NCBI GenBank assembly: GCA_016180645.1
Contig: JACPAV010000033.1
Coordinates: 1-64,000, forward strand
Length of the DNA: 64,000 bases
DNA from: Nitrospirota bacterium
GTDB lineage: Bacteria; JACPQY01
Direction of reading: 5' to 3'
The translations under genes were made by a program, and so were the position numbers. Below, piece by piece: positions 21,457 through 29,359 of this stretch. Below the pieces are notes generated by a model. The model had not been told where the DNA came from, ran no database searches, and worked only from the letters and a program-made list of their open reading frames with translations. The number at the start of each line of letters is the position of its first letter. Position 1 is the stretch's first letter.

Positions 21457-22530
21457 ATGAACAATCCCCATCGTATTCGACGGGCGCTCTTCGGAACCCT
21501 GCTCGTCGCTTTACCATTGCACTCAATGACGGCCGAGGCAAAAGCGGAGGAGTACCCGAAAGCCAAGCTCGTCGCAAAAGGATTCATGGGGTATGGCCAT
21601 GATTTCACCGATGGGGCGATGGACAAGAACGAGTTCGAGATCACACGGATGTATTTGGGCGCAAAGTTCGATTTTTCCGAAAATATGCGGGCCGCCATCA
21701 TCCCTGATCTGGCGCCTTGGCGGGTTCCCGGCGTGACCGTCAAGGATGACGGCACACCCTTCTCCGCTACGGAGGACAAGGTGCGGGGCGATTTCAGTCC
21801 AACCCTCAAGGCCGCATACCTTGAATATGGCAATCTCCTGAACGTCATGGACACGCCCGTCATCAAGGCCGTCCGGTTCGGTCAGGCGGATCTGTGGATT
21901 CCGTTCGCCGAGGGGGCCTGGAAATATCGGTTCGTTCAGAAGATCATCCTCGACCAGGAAGGCAAGATGTTGTCGACCGACCTCGGTTTGTTTCTGGAAG
22001 GAGACATGCCCTCGAAGTTCGGAGGATACCATCTCGCGGTGGTGAACGGCGAAGGATGGCATGCCCCCGAGGCCAACAAGTTCAAACACGTCTATGCTCG
22101 GTTTACGCTGGTCCCCGCCCCCTGGATTGATCTCCTTGCCAAGTTGAGCTTGAGCGGAATGCTGTTCGTAGGCGACAAGGAGAAGGACAAGGAGGTCAAC
22201 CGCTTTGCGGGCCTCATCAGCTACGCCTACGCCCCCGTCAGTGTGGGGTTCGAGCCTGCATGGACGAGCGACGCCGGCACGAAGGGCTTTGGCTGGAGCG
22301 CCTTCGGCGAGGTTGCCTTACCGGCGGACCTCTCCGTATTCGGACGCTTCCAAAGTTGGGATGCCGACACGGAGAAAGACCGTGATGCCTACAGCCGGAT
22401 CGTGGCCGGCGTGGCGCACAGGTACAACGCTTATGTGAGGACGGCCCTCGACTACCAAGGGCGCATTTTCCAGGACGATGGCAAGAAGACCGAGCATGGA
22501 CTGTTTGTCCATACCGAGCTCGTATATTAG
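21457..22530 (+). CDS. Outer-membrane beta-barrel (porin-like) protein
   Basis: A 357-residue protein with a signal peptide (~1-31, ending AEAKAEE) and a body of alternating hydrophobic/polar strands rich in Tyr, Trp, Phe and Gly. It ends in ELVY, a C-terminal aromatic as in outer-membrane barrels. The strong ribosome-binding site AAAGGAGACC lies before ATG. It is divergent from the thiolase operon (151 bp apart). The sequence resembles phosphate-selective or short-chain porins in style, but no family-defining motif is visible. The stop codon directly touches the next palindromic element. Confidence 0.7.
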   Translation: MNNPHRIRRALFGTLLVALPLHSMTAEAKAEEYPKAKLVAKGFMGYGHDFTDGAMDKNEFEITRMYLGAKFDFSENMRAAIIPDLAPWRVPGVTVKDDGTPFSATEDKVRGDFSPTLKAAYLEYGNLLNVMDTPVIKAVRFGQADLWIPFAEGAWKYRFVQKIILDQEGKMLSTDLGLFLEGDMPSKFGGYHLAVVNGEGWHAPEANKFKHVYARFTLVPAPWIDLLAKLSLSGMLFVGDKEKDKEVNRFAGLISYAYAPVSVGFEPAWTSDAGTKGFGWSAFGEVALPADLSVFGRFQSWDADTEKDRDAYSRIVAGVAHRYNAYVRTALDYQGRIFQDDGKKTEHGLFVHTELVY

Positions 22531-22632
22531 GAGCGTCTAACAGACTGCGTAGGGGAGGGTCTTCAGACCCTCCCGACAAGAGACAGCATCTGAAGATGCT
22601 CCCCTACGAATCGGCATTCTGTTAGAGGCTCT
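22531..22632. repeat. Full-length palindromic element with terminal inverted repeats
   Basis: GAGCGTCTAACAGACTGC at the left pairs with GGCATTCTGTTAGAGGCTC at the right. Between are the hairpins GGGAGGGTCTTCAGACCCTCCC and AGCATCTGAAGATGCT joined by GACAAGAG. It begins directly after the stop codon of the porin-like gene. Confidence 0.92.
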
Positions 22633-22678
22633 GGGGCAACTCCGTGCTTCGATCGCATGGGGAAGCCGATCGCGGAGC

Positions 22679-23851
22679 TCAGTGTGCGGTGGACGCGCAG
22701 AAGGCTTCGTAGTCGATCAGCTTGTGGATGCTGGCTTCAGGCCCGCAAACGGGGCACTTGGAATCCCGGTGCAGCTTGACGGTCCGGAACGACATTTTCT
22801 TTGCATCGTAGAGGAGCAGCCGGTTCTTGAGCGGTTCCCCGATGTTGAGAAGAACTTTCAGGGCCTCGGTCGCCTGGATTGTCCCGATCACGCCCGGTAG
22901 GACGCCGAGCACGCCTGCCTCGGCGCAATTCGGCGCGAGATCGGGCGGCGGCGGCGCCGGATAGAGGCAGCGATAGCACGGCGTGTCGAACGGAACGAAC
23001 ACGGAGGCCTGCCCCACAAAACGCTCGATCGCGCCGTAGATCACCGGCTTCCTCAGCAGCACACAGGCGTCGTTCACCAGGTATCGGGTGGGAAAATTGT
23101 CGCTCCCGTCCACCACCAGGTCGTAGTCCTTGAAAATCTCCATGGTGTTCTCGCTGGAGAGCCGCTCCTGATAACCCACGACTTTCACATCCGGGTTGAG
23201 GGCGACCAAAGTCTCTTTGGCGGACTGGACCTTCGGTCGTCCCGCGTCGAACGTTGAGTGGAGGATTTGCCGCTGGAGATTGGATTCATCCACCACGTCG
23301 AAGTCGATGATCCCCAGTGTGCCCACACCTGCGGCCGCTAGGTAGTACGCCGCCGGGCAACCCAGACCACCCGCGCCGATCAGGAGAACTTTGCTCTTGA
23401 GAAGCTTCTTCTGCCCGGCCTCGCCGATCTCGGGGAGCTTGATGTGCCGGTCGTAGCGGCTGAAGAACTTGTCCTGATTGCCGTTGGTCTCCGTCATTTC
23501 GAAGGGGAATCCCGAACGTTTCCAGAGTCCGAACCCCCCGGACATGGAAAGTACATTCGTGTATCCGAGGTCCTGCATCGCCTTGGCCGCCATGGCGGAC
23601 CGCACACCGCCCTGGCAGTAAACGATCACCGGACTCTCCTTGTCCGGGATGGCATCCTCGACCTTGATCTCCAGGAAACCGCGGGGGATGAACAGGGCCC
23701 CTTTCACATGACCCGCGTCGAATTCATCCTTCTCGCGAACGTCGAGCAAATGGACAGGCGTTCCCTCTCCAAGCTGCCGGTTCACCTGGGCAGGAGGGAC
23801 CTCGCGAATGGAGGCCCGAACCTGTCTCATCAAGTCTTCAAACTTGGACAT
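22679..23851 (-). CDS. Rhodanese-E1 (MoeB/ThiF-type) fusion, sulfur-carrier adenylyltransferase
   Basis: 390 residues. Residues ~10-118 are a rhodanese domain (HLLDVREKDEFDAGHV; active-site Cys79 in VYCQGGVRS). Residues ~128-385 are an E1-like adenylation domain with GAGGLGCP (159-166), the Arg-finger region SNLQRQILH, the catalytic-Cys region and a zinc site formed by CYRC and CPVC. Such proteins activate small ubiquitin-like sulfur carriers (MoaD, ThiS, CysO) and transfer sulfur for molybdopterin, thiamine or cysteine. The usual MOCS3/MoeZ order is E1 then rhodanese; here it is reversed. It is followed by a palindromic element and the sigma/anti-sigma pair. Confidence 0.88.
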   Translation of the reverse strand: MSKFEDLMRQVRASIREVPPAQVNRQLGEGTPVHLLDVREKDEFDAGHVKGALFIPRGFLEIKVEDAIPDKESPVIVYCQGGVRSAMAAKAMQDLGYTNVLSMSGGFGLWKRSGFPFEMTETNGNQDKFFSRYDRHIKLPEIGEAGQKKLLKSKVLLIGAGGLGCPAAYYLAAAGVGTLGIIDFDVVDESNLQRQILHSTFDAGRPKVQSAKETLVALNPDVKVVGYQERLSSENTMEIFKDYDLVVDGSDNFPTRYLVNDACVLLRKPVIYGAIERFVGQASVFVPFDTPCYRCLYPAPPPPDLAPNCAEAGVLGVLPGVIGTIQATEALKVLLNIGEPLKNRLLLYDAKKMSFRTVKLHRDSKCPVCGPEASIHKLIDYEAFCASTAH

Positions 23852-23899
23852 AACAAGAAAATATCACAAAGGAGGCTGGAGAGGAATCCCGGCAGGCGC

Positions 23900-23988
23900 G
23901 GCACACCGCGCCCCTACGAAGCATCCCGTAGGGGAGCAGCTTTAGCTGCTCCCTCTTCTTGGGAGGACCTGAAGGTCCTCCCCTACGA
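23900..23988. repeat. Palindromic element, two hairpins without terminal repeats
   Basis: GGGAGCAGCTTTAGCTGCTCCC and GGGAGGACCTGAAGGTCCTCCC with GTAGGGG / CCCCTACG outer ends, plus half a joint (GCCCCTACGAAGC) to the left. It touches the stop codon of the anti-sigma gene at 23983. Confidence 0.85.
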
Positions 23989-24237
23989 CCGGAAGATCTT
24001 TTCGATCTTTTCCCGGCACTCGGCCGGGATGCCCTTCGACTGCTCCAGGATCCGCGCTTTGTCGACGGCCTTGTGGGTGACGCGGAGGCTCTCGATCCAT
24101 CGTTCGCAGGGGGGGCACTTCTTGAGGTGCAGCCGGACTCGGAATCGGCGCAGGAACGACATGCGGCCTTCGAGATAGTCGCTGATCTGTTGCGCCGTTT
24201 CCTTGCAGGTTCCCGCAAGGACTGAAGGCATGATCAT
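23983..24237 (-). CDS. Zinc-finger (zf-HC2) anti-sigma factor
   Basis: 84 residues with the HxxxCxxC zinc motif LHLKKCPPCERW and an upstream Cys (TCKETAQQISDYLEG): the ASD/zf-HC2 pattern of anti-sigma factors. It has no membrane segment, so it would be cytosolic. Its start overlaps the stop of the sigma factor gene by 4 bp (ATGA type), implying coupled translation and a stoichiometric pair. The ligand or redox signal is unknown. Confidence 0.85.
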   Translation of the reverse strand: MIMPSVLAGTCKETAQQISDYLEGRMSFLRRFRVRLHLKKCPPCERWIESLRVTHKAVDKARILEQSKGIPAECREKIEKIFRS

Positions 24238-24794
24238 GTCCCTTCTCCTTTTGCCCAGGCCACCAATCGGTCTCGGAGGTGCAGTCGGGCTCTGTGGAGC
24301 AAAACCCTGAGATGAGTGTTGGTGATGCCGAGGGCGTTACAGATCTCCTCCGGATCCCACTCTTCGATGTATCGGAGGTGAAACGCGCTTCGCTGGAGGG
24401 GCGGTAACCGGTCGATCTGGGCGCGCACTTCGTCGGCGGATTCTTTCCGGAGTAGGATCTCCTCGGCGTTCCCGGCGTCCATCGGCGCGGAAGTGACGGG
24501 ATGCCCGTCCGCGCTGAACTGGTCGTCGGGTGGGTAAGGCTCCTCGCCGATCGGTTCTTCACGCCACCCCTCGCGCCGCATCTCCCGGATGACGTTGTGG
24601 AGTATCCCGAACAGCCACGTTCGAACTTTGGATTGGCCCGCGAACTTCTCCGCGTTTTCGAGGCAACGGAGGGCGGTCCGGGCGACGGCTTCCTCGGAAT
24701 CCTGGGGTGACCCGGTCATGCGGAGCGCGTAGCGATACAGCGCAGGGGCTTCCGCCAGGAAAATTTGGCCGATTTCTTCGCGGGTCAGGGGCAT
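24234..24794 (-). CDS. ECF-family RNA polymerase sigma factor
   Basis: 186 residues. Region 2 spans ~10-75 (LYRYALRMTGSPQDSEEAV, then KVRTWLFGILHNVIREMRR). Region 4 spans ~125-178 (LPPLQRSAFHLRYIEEWDPEEICNAL, with a helix-turn-helix ending THLRVLLHRARLHLRD). Between them is a variable acidic linker. ATG 24794 is preceded by GGGAGTAGGA and lies 5 bp after the RF-like gene stop. The overlapping zf-HC2 anti-sigma gene is its likely regulator. Confidence 0.9.
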   Translation of the reverse strand: MPLTREEIGQIFLAEAPALYRYALRMTGSPQDSEEAVARTALRCLENAEKFAGQSKVRTWLFGILHNVIREMRREGWREEPIGEEPYPPDDQFSADGHPVTSAPMDAGNAEEILLRKESADEVRAQIDRLPPLQRSAFHLRYIEEWDPEEICNALGITNTHLRVLLHRARLHLRDRLVAWAKGEGT

Positions 24795-24798
24795 GGTC

Positions 24799-25215
24799 CT
24801 ACTCCCAATCGGAGAGGGTTACGGGCGCTCGCCCCGCCTTCTTTTCGGACTGCGCATGCTTGTCCCTCAGCACCTTCTCCTTGGCTCGCCGGGATCGGCG
24901 CCTCTTCTGCCGGCGCATTTTCGCGACGCGGCGTTGCTCCTCCGACTTCCGCCCAAGAATACGATTCTCGATCTTGTCGGCCAGCAGACGCCGGGCGAGA
25001 AACCGGTTGAGGGCCTGCGATCTCTCCTGCTGGCATCGCACGGTGATGCCGGTCGGCTGGTGCCGCAGGACCACGCACGTGGCCGAACGGTTGACGTGCT
25101 GGCCGCCGGGTCCGGAGGAGGGGACGAAGCTCTCGCTCAGGTCTTCTTCAAAGATTCCCAACCGGGCCATACGCTCCGCAAGGGCCTTCTCTTTGGATTG
25201 ACCGACGGGGAACAT
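24799..25215 (-). CDS. Peptide chain release factor-like protein (GGQ domain, ribosome rescue)
   Basis: 138 residues from ATG 25215. The catalytic motif PSSGPGGQHVNRS is followed by the conserved VVLRHQPTGITVRCQQERSQ and a long very basic C-terminal tail (MRRQKRRRSRRAKEK). This is the layout of ArfB/PrfH/mtRF-R-type proteins: a GGQ domain without a codon-recognition domain that releases peptides from stalled ribosomes. The start directly abuts the right end of a palindromic element (GTTAGAGGCTCTTG). It precedes the ECF sigma gene by 5 bp. Confidence 0.85.
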   Translation of the reverse strand: MFPVGQSKEKALAERMARLGIFEEDLSESFVPSSGPGGQHVNRSATCVVLRHQPTGITVRCQQERSQALNRFLARRLLADKIENRILGRKSEEQRRVAKMRRQKRRRSRRAKEKVLRDKHAQSEKKAGRAPVTLSDWE

Positions 25216-25218
25216 CAA

Positions 25219-25316
25219 GAGCCTCTAACAGAATGCCGATTCGTAGGGGAGCATCTTCAGATGCTCCCTCTTGTCGGGAGGGTCTGAAGACCCTCCCCTA
25301 CGCATTCTGTTAGACG
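25219..25316. repeat. Full-length palindromic element (opposite orientation)
   Basis: GAGCCTCTAACAGAATGCC ... GCATTCTGTTAGACG enclosing hairpins AGCATCTTCAGATGCT and GGGAGGGTCTGAAGACCCTC. It is nearly identical to the copy at 36211-36307 and the reverse of 22531 and 39073. Confidence 0.93.
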
Positions 25317-25337
25317 GGGTCCGGCCTCCGAGAGGAA

Positions 25338-26846
25338 TCAGATCGCGGGGGAGAGGACCGCCTCGGGCTGTGAATTCCGCTGCCTGATATCCCTCGTCAG
25401 CGATCCGCCTTCCACCATGCCCCGAGGAAATTTCTGGAAAACGAGGCAGAGGATGTCCGAAAGAGTCCGGCGCTCTTGAGGCGGCAGGCCGGCGCCCTCC
25501 TTCGCCGCCTTGGCTTGCCAATCCGCCATGTTGTTCGCCTGGCCGTCCTGGCCCAGCCACCACAGAGCCACCTCGAGGAAAAGGGCGGCCACGGGACAGT
25601 GGTAGAGTTTCCACAGTCCGAACCACTGTCTGACGGCATTCTCCGGACGCCCCTCAATGGCGTCCAAAAGAGGGAGCATGGATCGGCGGACAGGTTCGTG
25701 GGTGGGACTGCACTCCGCCGCGAACAAGCCTCGGGCTTGGGACAGTTTCTCGTCGAAATTCCGTTTCAGTGAGCCATCCCGGGCGTCGGCGGTCTGGAGG
25801 GCCATGTTCAGGAGGGAGCGCCCGAGAAGGAATCGCGCATCACGAGGGTGGAGAGGGGGCTCCGCGGATGGATCCATGGCGCGGGTGACGAGAGATGCAA
25901 GTTGAAGGCCGCGGACCGGCAATGTGTGGCGTTCCTGGATGCTCTGCCAGCCGGCCAGAGCGATCGAGAGGCGTTGCTCATCGTGCTCCAGAAAGTAACG
26001 GATTTGGTCGAGCGCATCCTCCACGTCGTTGCACCGATAGAAGGCGAAATGCTCGCCCTCCCGGAACAATTGGAGCAAGTCGGAGGCGGGAGAATCAGCC
26101 AGGTGCATGGCGCCGTGGCCCATCGCGTCGAACACGCGCCCATTCAATCCCACGGCGTGAGGTTGAGGATGGAGCGGGTCCGGGACATAGGCCCATGCGG
26201 GACGGGTTGTGAAGTTGATCACGATTTTTGCCTGTGAGTAGATACTGCCGACCGGTCCCTCGTGCCGGCCCAGCAGAACGCGATACCGGTTCTTGAGGCG
26301 CTCGGCCAATCTCTGCATGAAGTCCACGCGGTGGGGCATGGCGAGCGGATTCATCGAGCCGATGAAGGCGACATCGATGGGACGCCTGGAATAGGGGGGG
26401 TGATGGCGGACCTCCTCCGCCGTGCCGTGGAAACAGGGCGGGCACCAGAGGATCGAATTGGGGTTGTTTCTCCAGAAGTAGGGCGCTGCGCTGTGGACCT
26501 CGAGAACCGTGGTGTGGAACAGCGGAGCGAGTTCAGCTTGCCAGGTGAAGGCGTAGTGGGAATCGATGAAATGGCCGATGCTGCGGCTCGGAAGCGCCTC
26601 CCAACCTTCGTAATCTCCCGCGAGGCTCGGATTCCAGAAGTAGTACAGATCAGGATCGAGACCGGATTCGGCGACCCGACGCAGAAGTTCCGGGAGGCGG
26701 AGTCTGTCCTGTCCAGCCCGGAGGAACTCTTCCGCATATCGAAGATCGAAATGAGCTTCCAAGCCCATCAAGAGCGGCGCGCCTTCGCCACCCCTGCCCC
26801 CGATCCAGAGAATGCGGGGCTTTGGACGAGACTCGGGTTCAGTCAT
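25338..26846 (-). CDS. CgeB-like glycosyltransferase with helical C-terminal extension
   Basis: 502 residues. The N-terminus (RILWIGGRGGEGAPLL) resembles a Rossmann-like GT-B half. Residues ~100-320 match CgeB/YkvP-type transferases: FYFWNPSLAGD-like sequence, FIDSHYAF, IDVAFIGSMNPL, KIVINFTTRP and the nucleotide-binding region GLNGRVFDAMGHGAMHLAD followed by an Asp/Glu-rich loop. The last ~150 residues are mostly helical and rich in Leu and Ala (WFGLWKLYHCPVAALFLEVA). It probably glycosylates a surface component, but donor and acceptor cannot be read from sequence. It is divergent from the MerR gene. Confidence 0.75.
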   Translation of the reverse strand: MTEPESRPKPRILWIGGRGGEGAPLLMGLEAHFDLRYAEEFLRAGQDRLRLPELLRRVAESGLDPDLYYFWNPSLAGDYEGWEALPSRSIGHFIDSHYAFTWQAELAPLFHTTVLEVHSAAPYFWRNNPNSILWCPPCFHGTAEEVRHHPPYSRRPIDVAFIGSMNPLAMPHRVDFMQRLAERLKNRYRVLLGRHEGPVGSIYSQAKIVINFTTRPAWAYVPDPLHPQPHAVGLNGRVFDAMGHGAMHLADSPASDLLQLFREGEHFAFYRCNDVEDALDQIRYFLEHDEQRLSIALAGWQSIQERHTLPVRGLQLASLVTRAMDPSAEPPLHPRDARFLLGRSLLNMALQTADARDGSLKRNFDEKLSQARGLFAAECSPTHEPVRRSMLPLLDAIEGRPENAVRQWFGLWKLYHCPVAALFLEVALWWLGQDGQANNMADWQAKAAKEGAGLPPQERRTLSDILCLVFQKFPRGMVEGGSLTRDIRQRNSQPEAVLSPAI

Positions 26847-26925
26847 CGGACGCGTGGAAGAAAGTTGCGCGCGGGAGCGGTCATATTACACACCAGTATT
26901 CGAAATCGGCTGGATGGGGTGGATC

Positions 26926-26952
26926 TTGACAGATTAGATCGATTGCTATAAT
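26926..26952 (+). promoter_or_regulatory. Predicted promoter of the MerR-type gene
   Basis: TTGACA at 26926-26931 and a perfect TATAAT at 26947-26952, spacer 15 bases. Transcription would begin near 26959, about five bases before ATG 26964. The spacer is shorter than the usual 17, which would weaken basal activity. Confidence 0.6.
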
Positions 26953-26953
26953 A

Positions 26954-26979
26954 ATTCTAGATCATGATGATTTTAGAAT
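26954..26979. promoter_or_regulatory. Possible autoregulatory operator overlapping the merR start
   Basis: ATTCTA and TAGAAT arms are separated by 14 bases across the -10 and start-codon region. MerR proteins usually bind between -35 and -10, so this position suggests repression of its own gene if it is used. Confidence 0.3.
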
Positions 26980-27461
26980 CAGAATCAGTACTTACAATAG
27001 GCACAGTTGCCTCGAAAGTGGGGGTCAGCACCCATGCGGTTCGGCTCTACGAAAAGGAGGGACTCCTGCGCCCCAAGAAGACACCAAAGGGGCAGCGGGT
27101 CTACGCCGGTTCGGACGTCGATCTCTTGATGGCCACTCGACGTCTGCTGGCGACGGGGCTCAACTTTGCGGGCATTCGCCGACTCTACGCGACGCTGCCC
27201 TGCCATCTCTACAAACCTTGCTGCATTCCGCGACTCGGCCACTGCACCATTCAAGATCGGCCGGGCGAGCCCTGTTGGAGTATCCCCGATTCTTGGTGTA
27301 GATTGACTCACCAAGACTGCCAATCGTGCAAGGTATATTTTCTGGCCGCACGGATCGACACGGTGCGCGAGACGTGGGGCCAGTCTCAGATTCAGCCGAG
27401 GCCCGCGGTGTTCACACCCCGGGAAGGAAACGGCGCCCCGGCCGCGGTTGAAGGGAGTTGA
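26964..27461 (+). CDS. MerR-family regulator with Cys-rich effector domain
   Basis: 165 residues. Residues ~10-78 form the MerR winged helix-turn-helix (LTIGTVASKVGVSTHAVRLY, then KEGLLRPKKTPKGQRVYA). The C-terminal part has eight Cys (80, 86, 87, 94, 104, 112, 119, 122), too many for a mercury-type site and suited to an Fe-S or other redox cluster. It lies 8 bp upstream of the nitrite/sulfite reductase, in the same direction, and is probably its regulator, sensing sulfur, nitrogen or redox state. No Shine-Dalgarno is visible and the promoter is nearly leaderless. Confidence 0.82.
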   Translation: MMILESESVLTIGTVASKVGVSTHAVRLYEKEGLLRPKKTPKGQRVYAGSDVDLLMATRRLLATGLNFAGIRRLYATLPCHLYKPCCIPRLGHCTIQDRPGEPCWSIPDSWCRLTHQDCQSCKVYFLAARIDTVRETWGQSQIQPRPAVFTPREGNGAPAAVEGS

Positions 27462-27469
27462 AGCGAACG

Positions 27470-29335
27470 ATGGAACCTGGTCAGACACAAAACGCGGGGA
27501 CCGTTCCCGCCACGCGACTGCCGGACCCCAAAAAAGGTGAGGGGTCCACGCCCCAGGCGGCGGCGGAAATCATGGCGCCCCTGTGGGCCTCCTACAAGAC
27601 GGACGAGTGGGGAACCGCGCGGGGCGCGATTTCGGAGCTCCAGAACCAGGAGATCGCCAATCTCGAAAGCTACATTCAGCGCTTCCTGGAAGGCCGGATG
27701 GACGAAAACATGTTCAAGCCCATGCGGCTCTACATGGGGATCTACGGCCAGCGGCAGGGCGGCACGAACCAGATGGTCCGGATCAAGATTCCCTTCGGCC
27801 GATTGAATGCCGACCAACTGGAGCGGATCGCCGACGTGGCGGACACGTTTGCCCCACGAAAAATTGCGCATGTCACCACGCGTCAGGATTTTCAGCTCCA
27901 TTTCGTCCAGTTGAAGAACGTGCCGGCGCTGCTTCGTCGGCTCGCGGAAGCCGGCGTGACCACCCGCGAGGCGTGCGGGAATACCGTTCGAAACGTGACC
28001 GGTTGCCACCGCCTCGGAGTCTGCCCGACGGAACCGTTCGACCTTTCGCCGTACGCGGACGTCGTTTCGAAGTTTTTCCTGCGGAACCCCCATTGCAAGA
28101 ACCTTCCCCGGAAATTCAAGATTGCCTTCTCCGGCTGCCCGCACGACTGCGCCGCCGCGAGCATTCACGACATCGGCATCTTCGCTAAATCGAGGGACGT
28201 GGACGGAAAGAAGGAGTACGGGTTCCGAATCCTCGCAGGAGGCGGTCTCGGCGCGGCGCCGCGGTCCGCCAAACTCCTGGAGGAGTTCATTCCTGTGGAG
28301 ATGCTTCTCCCGACGTGCGCCGCGCTCGTTCGCGTCTTCAATCGCACGGGGAACCGCAAGAATCGATACCGGGCCCGGATGAAGTTTGTGATCCAGACCC
28401 TTGGTTGGGAGAAGTTTGTTCAGGAAGTGAGGAAGGAAAGGGATGCGGTCCTGAAGGAAACCTTGCCCACGCTACCGGTTCAGGTGCCTAACCCCCTTTT
28501 GGCCGGGGGATCAAACGGAGCAGGCCGCGCGGTTCCCGCCGGAGTGGATCTCATGTGGTTTCAGAAAGCATGCAGCTCCCAGCGCCAGTCGGGTCAATTC
28601 CTCGTCAATCTTCATCTCTTCCGGGGAGACGTGACCGTGGCCCAGATGCGGGGTCTGGTTGCGCTACTCCGGCGCAACCCCGAGATCGAACTCCGGTTGA
28701 CGTTCCAGCAGAACATGGCGCTCCGCAACGTGGGCGGGGGCAAGCTGAAAGCGGTTCACTCCGAGCTTTCCGCGCTCGGCCTGGCCCGCGCCGATGCGGA
28801 ATCGACCATGGATGTGACGGTTTGTCCCGGAGCGGATACCTGCAATCTGGCCAAGACGCACTCGTACGGCTTGGCCTCCCAGCTTACGGCGCAGCTCAAG
28901 GACAATCCGACGGTGAACGGGTATCGGATCAAGATCAGCGGGTGCGAGAACGCCTGCGGTCAACATCAGGTGGCCGACTTGGGATTCTATGGGTGCATTC
29001 GCAGGGCGGGGGGCCGGATCGTTCCCCACTACGTCATCCAATTGGGGGGCGGAACCTCCGAGGATGGCGCCGTCTTTGGCCGCGAAATCGTGAAGGTTCC
29101 GGCCCGGCGAATCGCGGAAGCGGTTCGCCGACTGGCCGAGATGTATCAGAAGGAGAAAGCGAACGGAGAAAAATTCTCGGGCTTCTTGCGGAGGGTCGAC
29201 AAGGAGCACGTGAAAGAGTCGATCCGGGATCTGATCGCGCTTCCCACCTTTGAGGAAAATCCCGATGCGTATCGCGATGTGGGCGAGGAAAAGGACTACG
29301 AATTCCTCGAAAAAGAGGGCGAGTGCGCCGCGTAG
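27470..29335 (+). CDS. Ferredoxin-type sirohaem nitrite/sulfite reductase
   Basis: 621 residues from ATG 27470 (an upstream TTG at 27458 is possible). Two half-repeats of the NiR/SiR fold follow the usual order. The first half has TTREACGNTVRNVTGCHR and FSGCPHDCAAA. The second has CPGADTCNLAKT (Cys452, Cys458) and ISGCENACGQH (Cys492, Cys496), the four Cys that bind the 4Fe-4S cluster and, through the last one, the sirohaem. It performs six-electron reduction of nitrite to ammonia or sulfite to sulfide; the sequence alone does not separate the two. The Cys-rich MerR gene upstream and the anion transporter downstream make an assimilation unit likely. Confidence 0.88.
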   Translation: MEPGQTQNAGTVPATRLPDPKKGEGSTPQAAAEIMAPLWASYKTDEWGTARGAISELQNQEIANLESYIQRFLEGRMDENMFKPMRLYMGIYGQRQGGTNQMVRIKIPFGRLNADQLERIADVADTFAPRKIAHVTTRQDFQLHFVQLKNVPALLRRLAEAGVTTREACGNTVRNVTGCHRLGVCPTEPFDLSPYADVVSKFFLRNPHCKNLPRKFKIAFSGCPHDCAAASIHDIGIFAKSRDVDGKKEYGFRILAGGGLGAAPRSAKLLEEFIPVEMLLPTCAALVRVFNRTGNRKNRYRARMKFVIQTLGWEKFVQEVRKERDAVLKETLPTLPVQVPNPLLAGGSNGAGRAVPAGVDLMWFQKACSSQRQSGQFLVNLHLFRGDVTVAQMRGLVALLRRNPEIELRLTFQQNMALRNVGGGKLKAVHSELSALGLARADAESTMDVTVCPGADTCNLAKTHSYGLASQLTAQLKDNPTVNGYRIKISGCENACGQHQVADLGFYGCIRRAGGRIVPHYVIQLGGGTSEDGAVFGREIVKVPARRIAEAVRRLAEMYQKEKANGEKFSGFLRRVDKEHVKESIRDLIALPTFEENPDAYRDVGEEKDYEFLEKEGECAA

Positions 29336-29359
29336 TGAAGCGCACGCTCACCGCGCATC

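Noticed and set aside
22531-22632. Palindromic elements as simple rho-independent terminators
   Set aside because: They have hairpins but no T-runs, occur before starts as well as after stops, in both orientations, and inside a coding frame.
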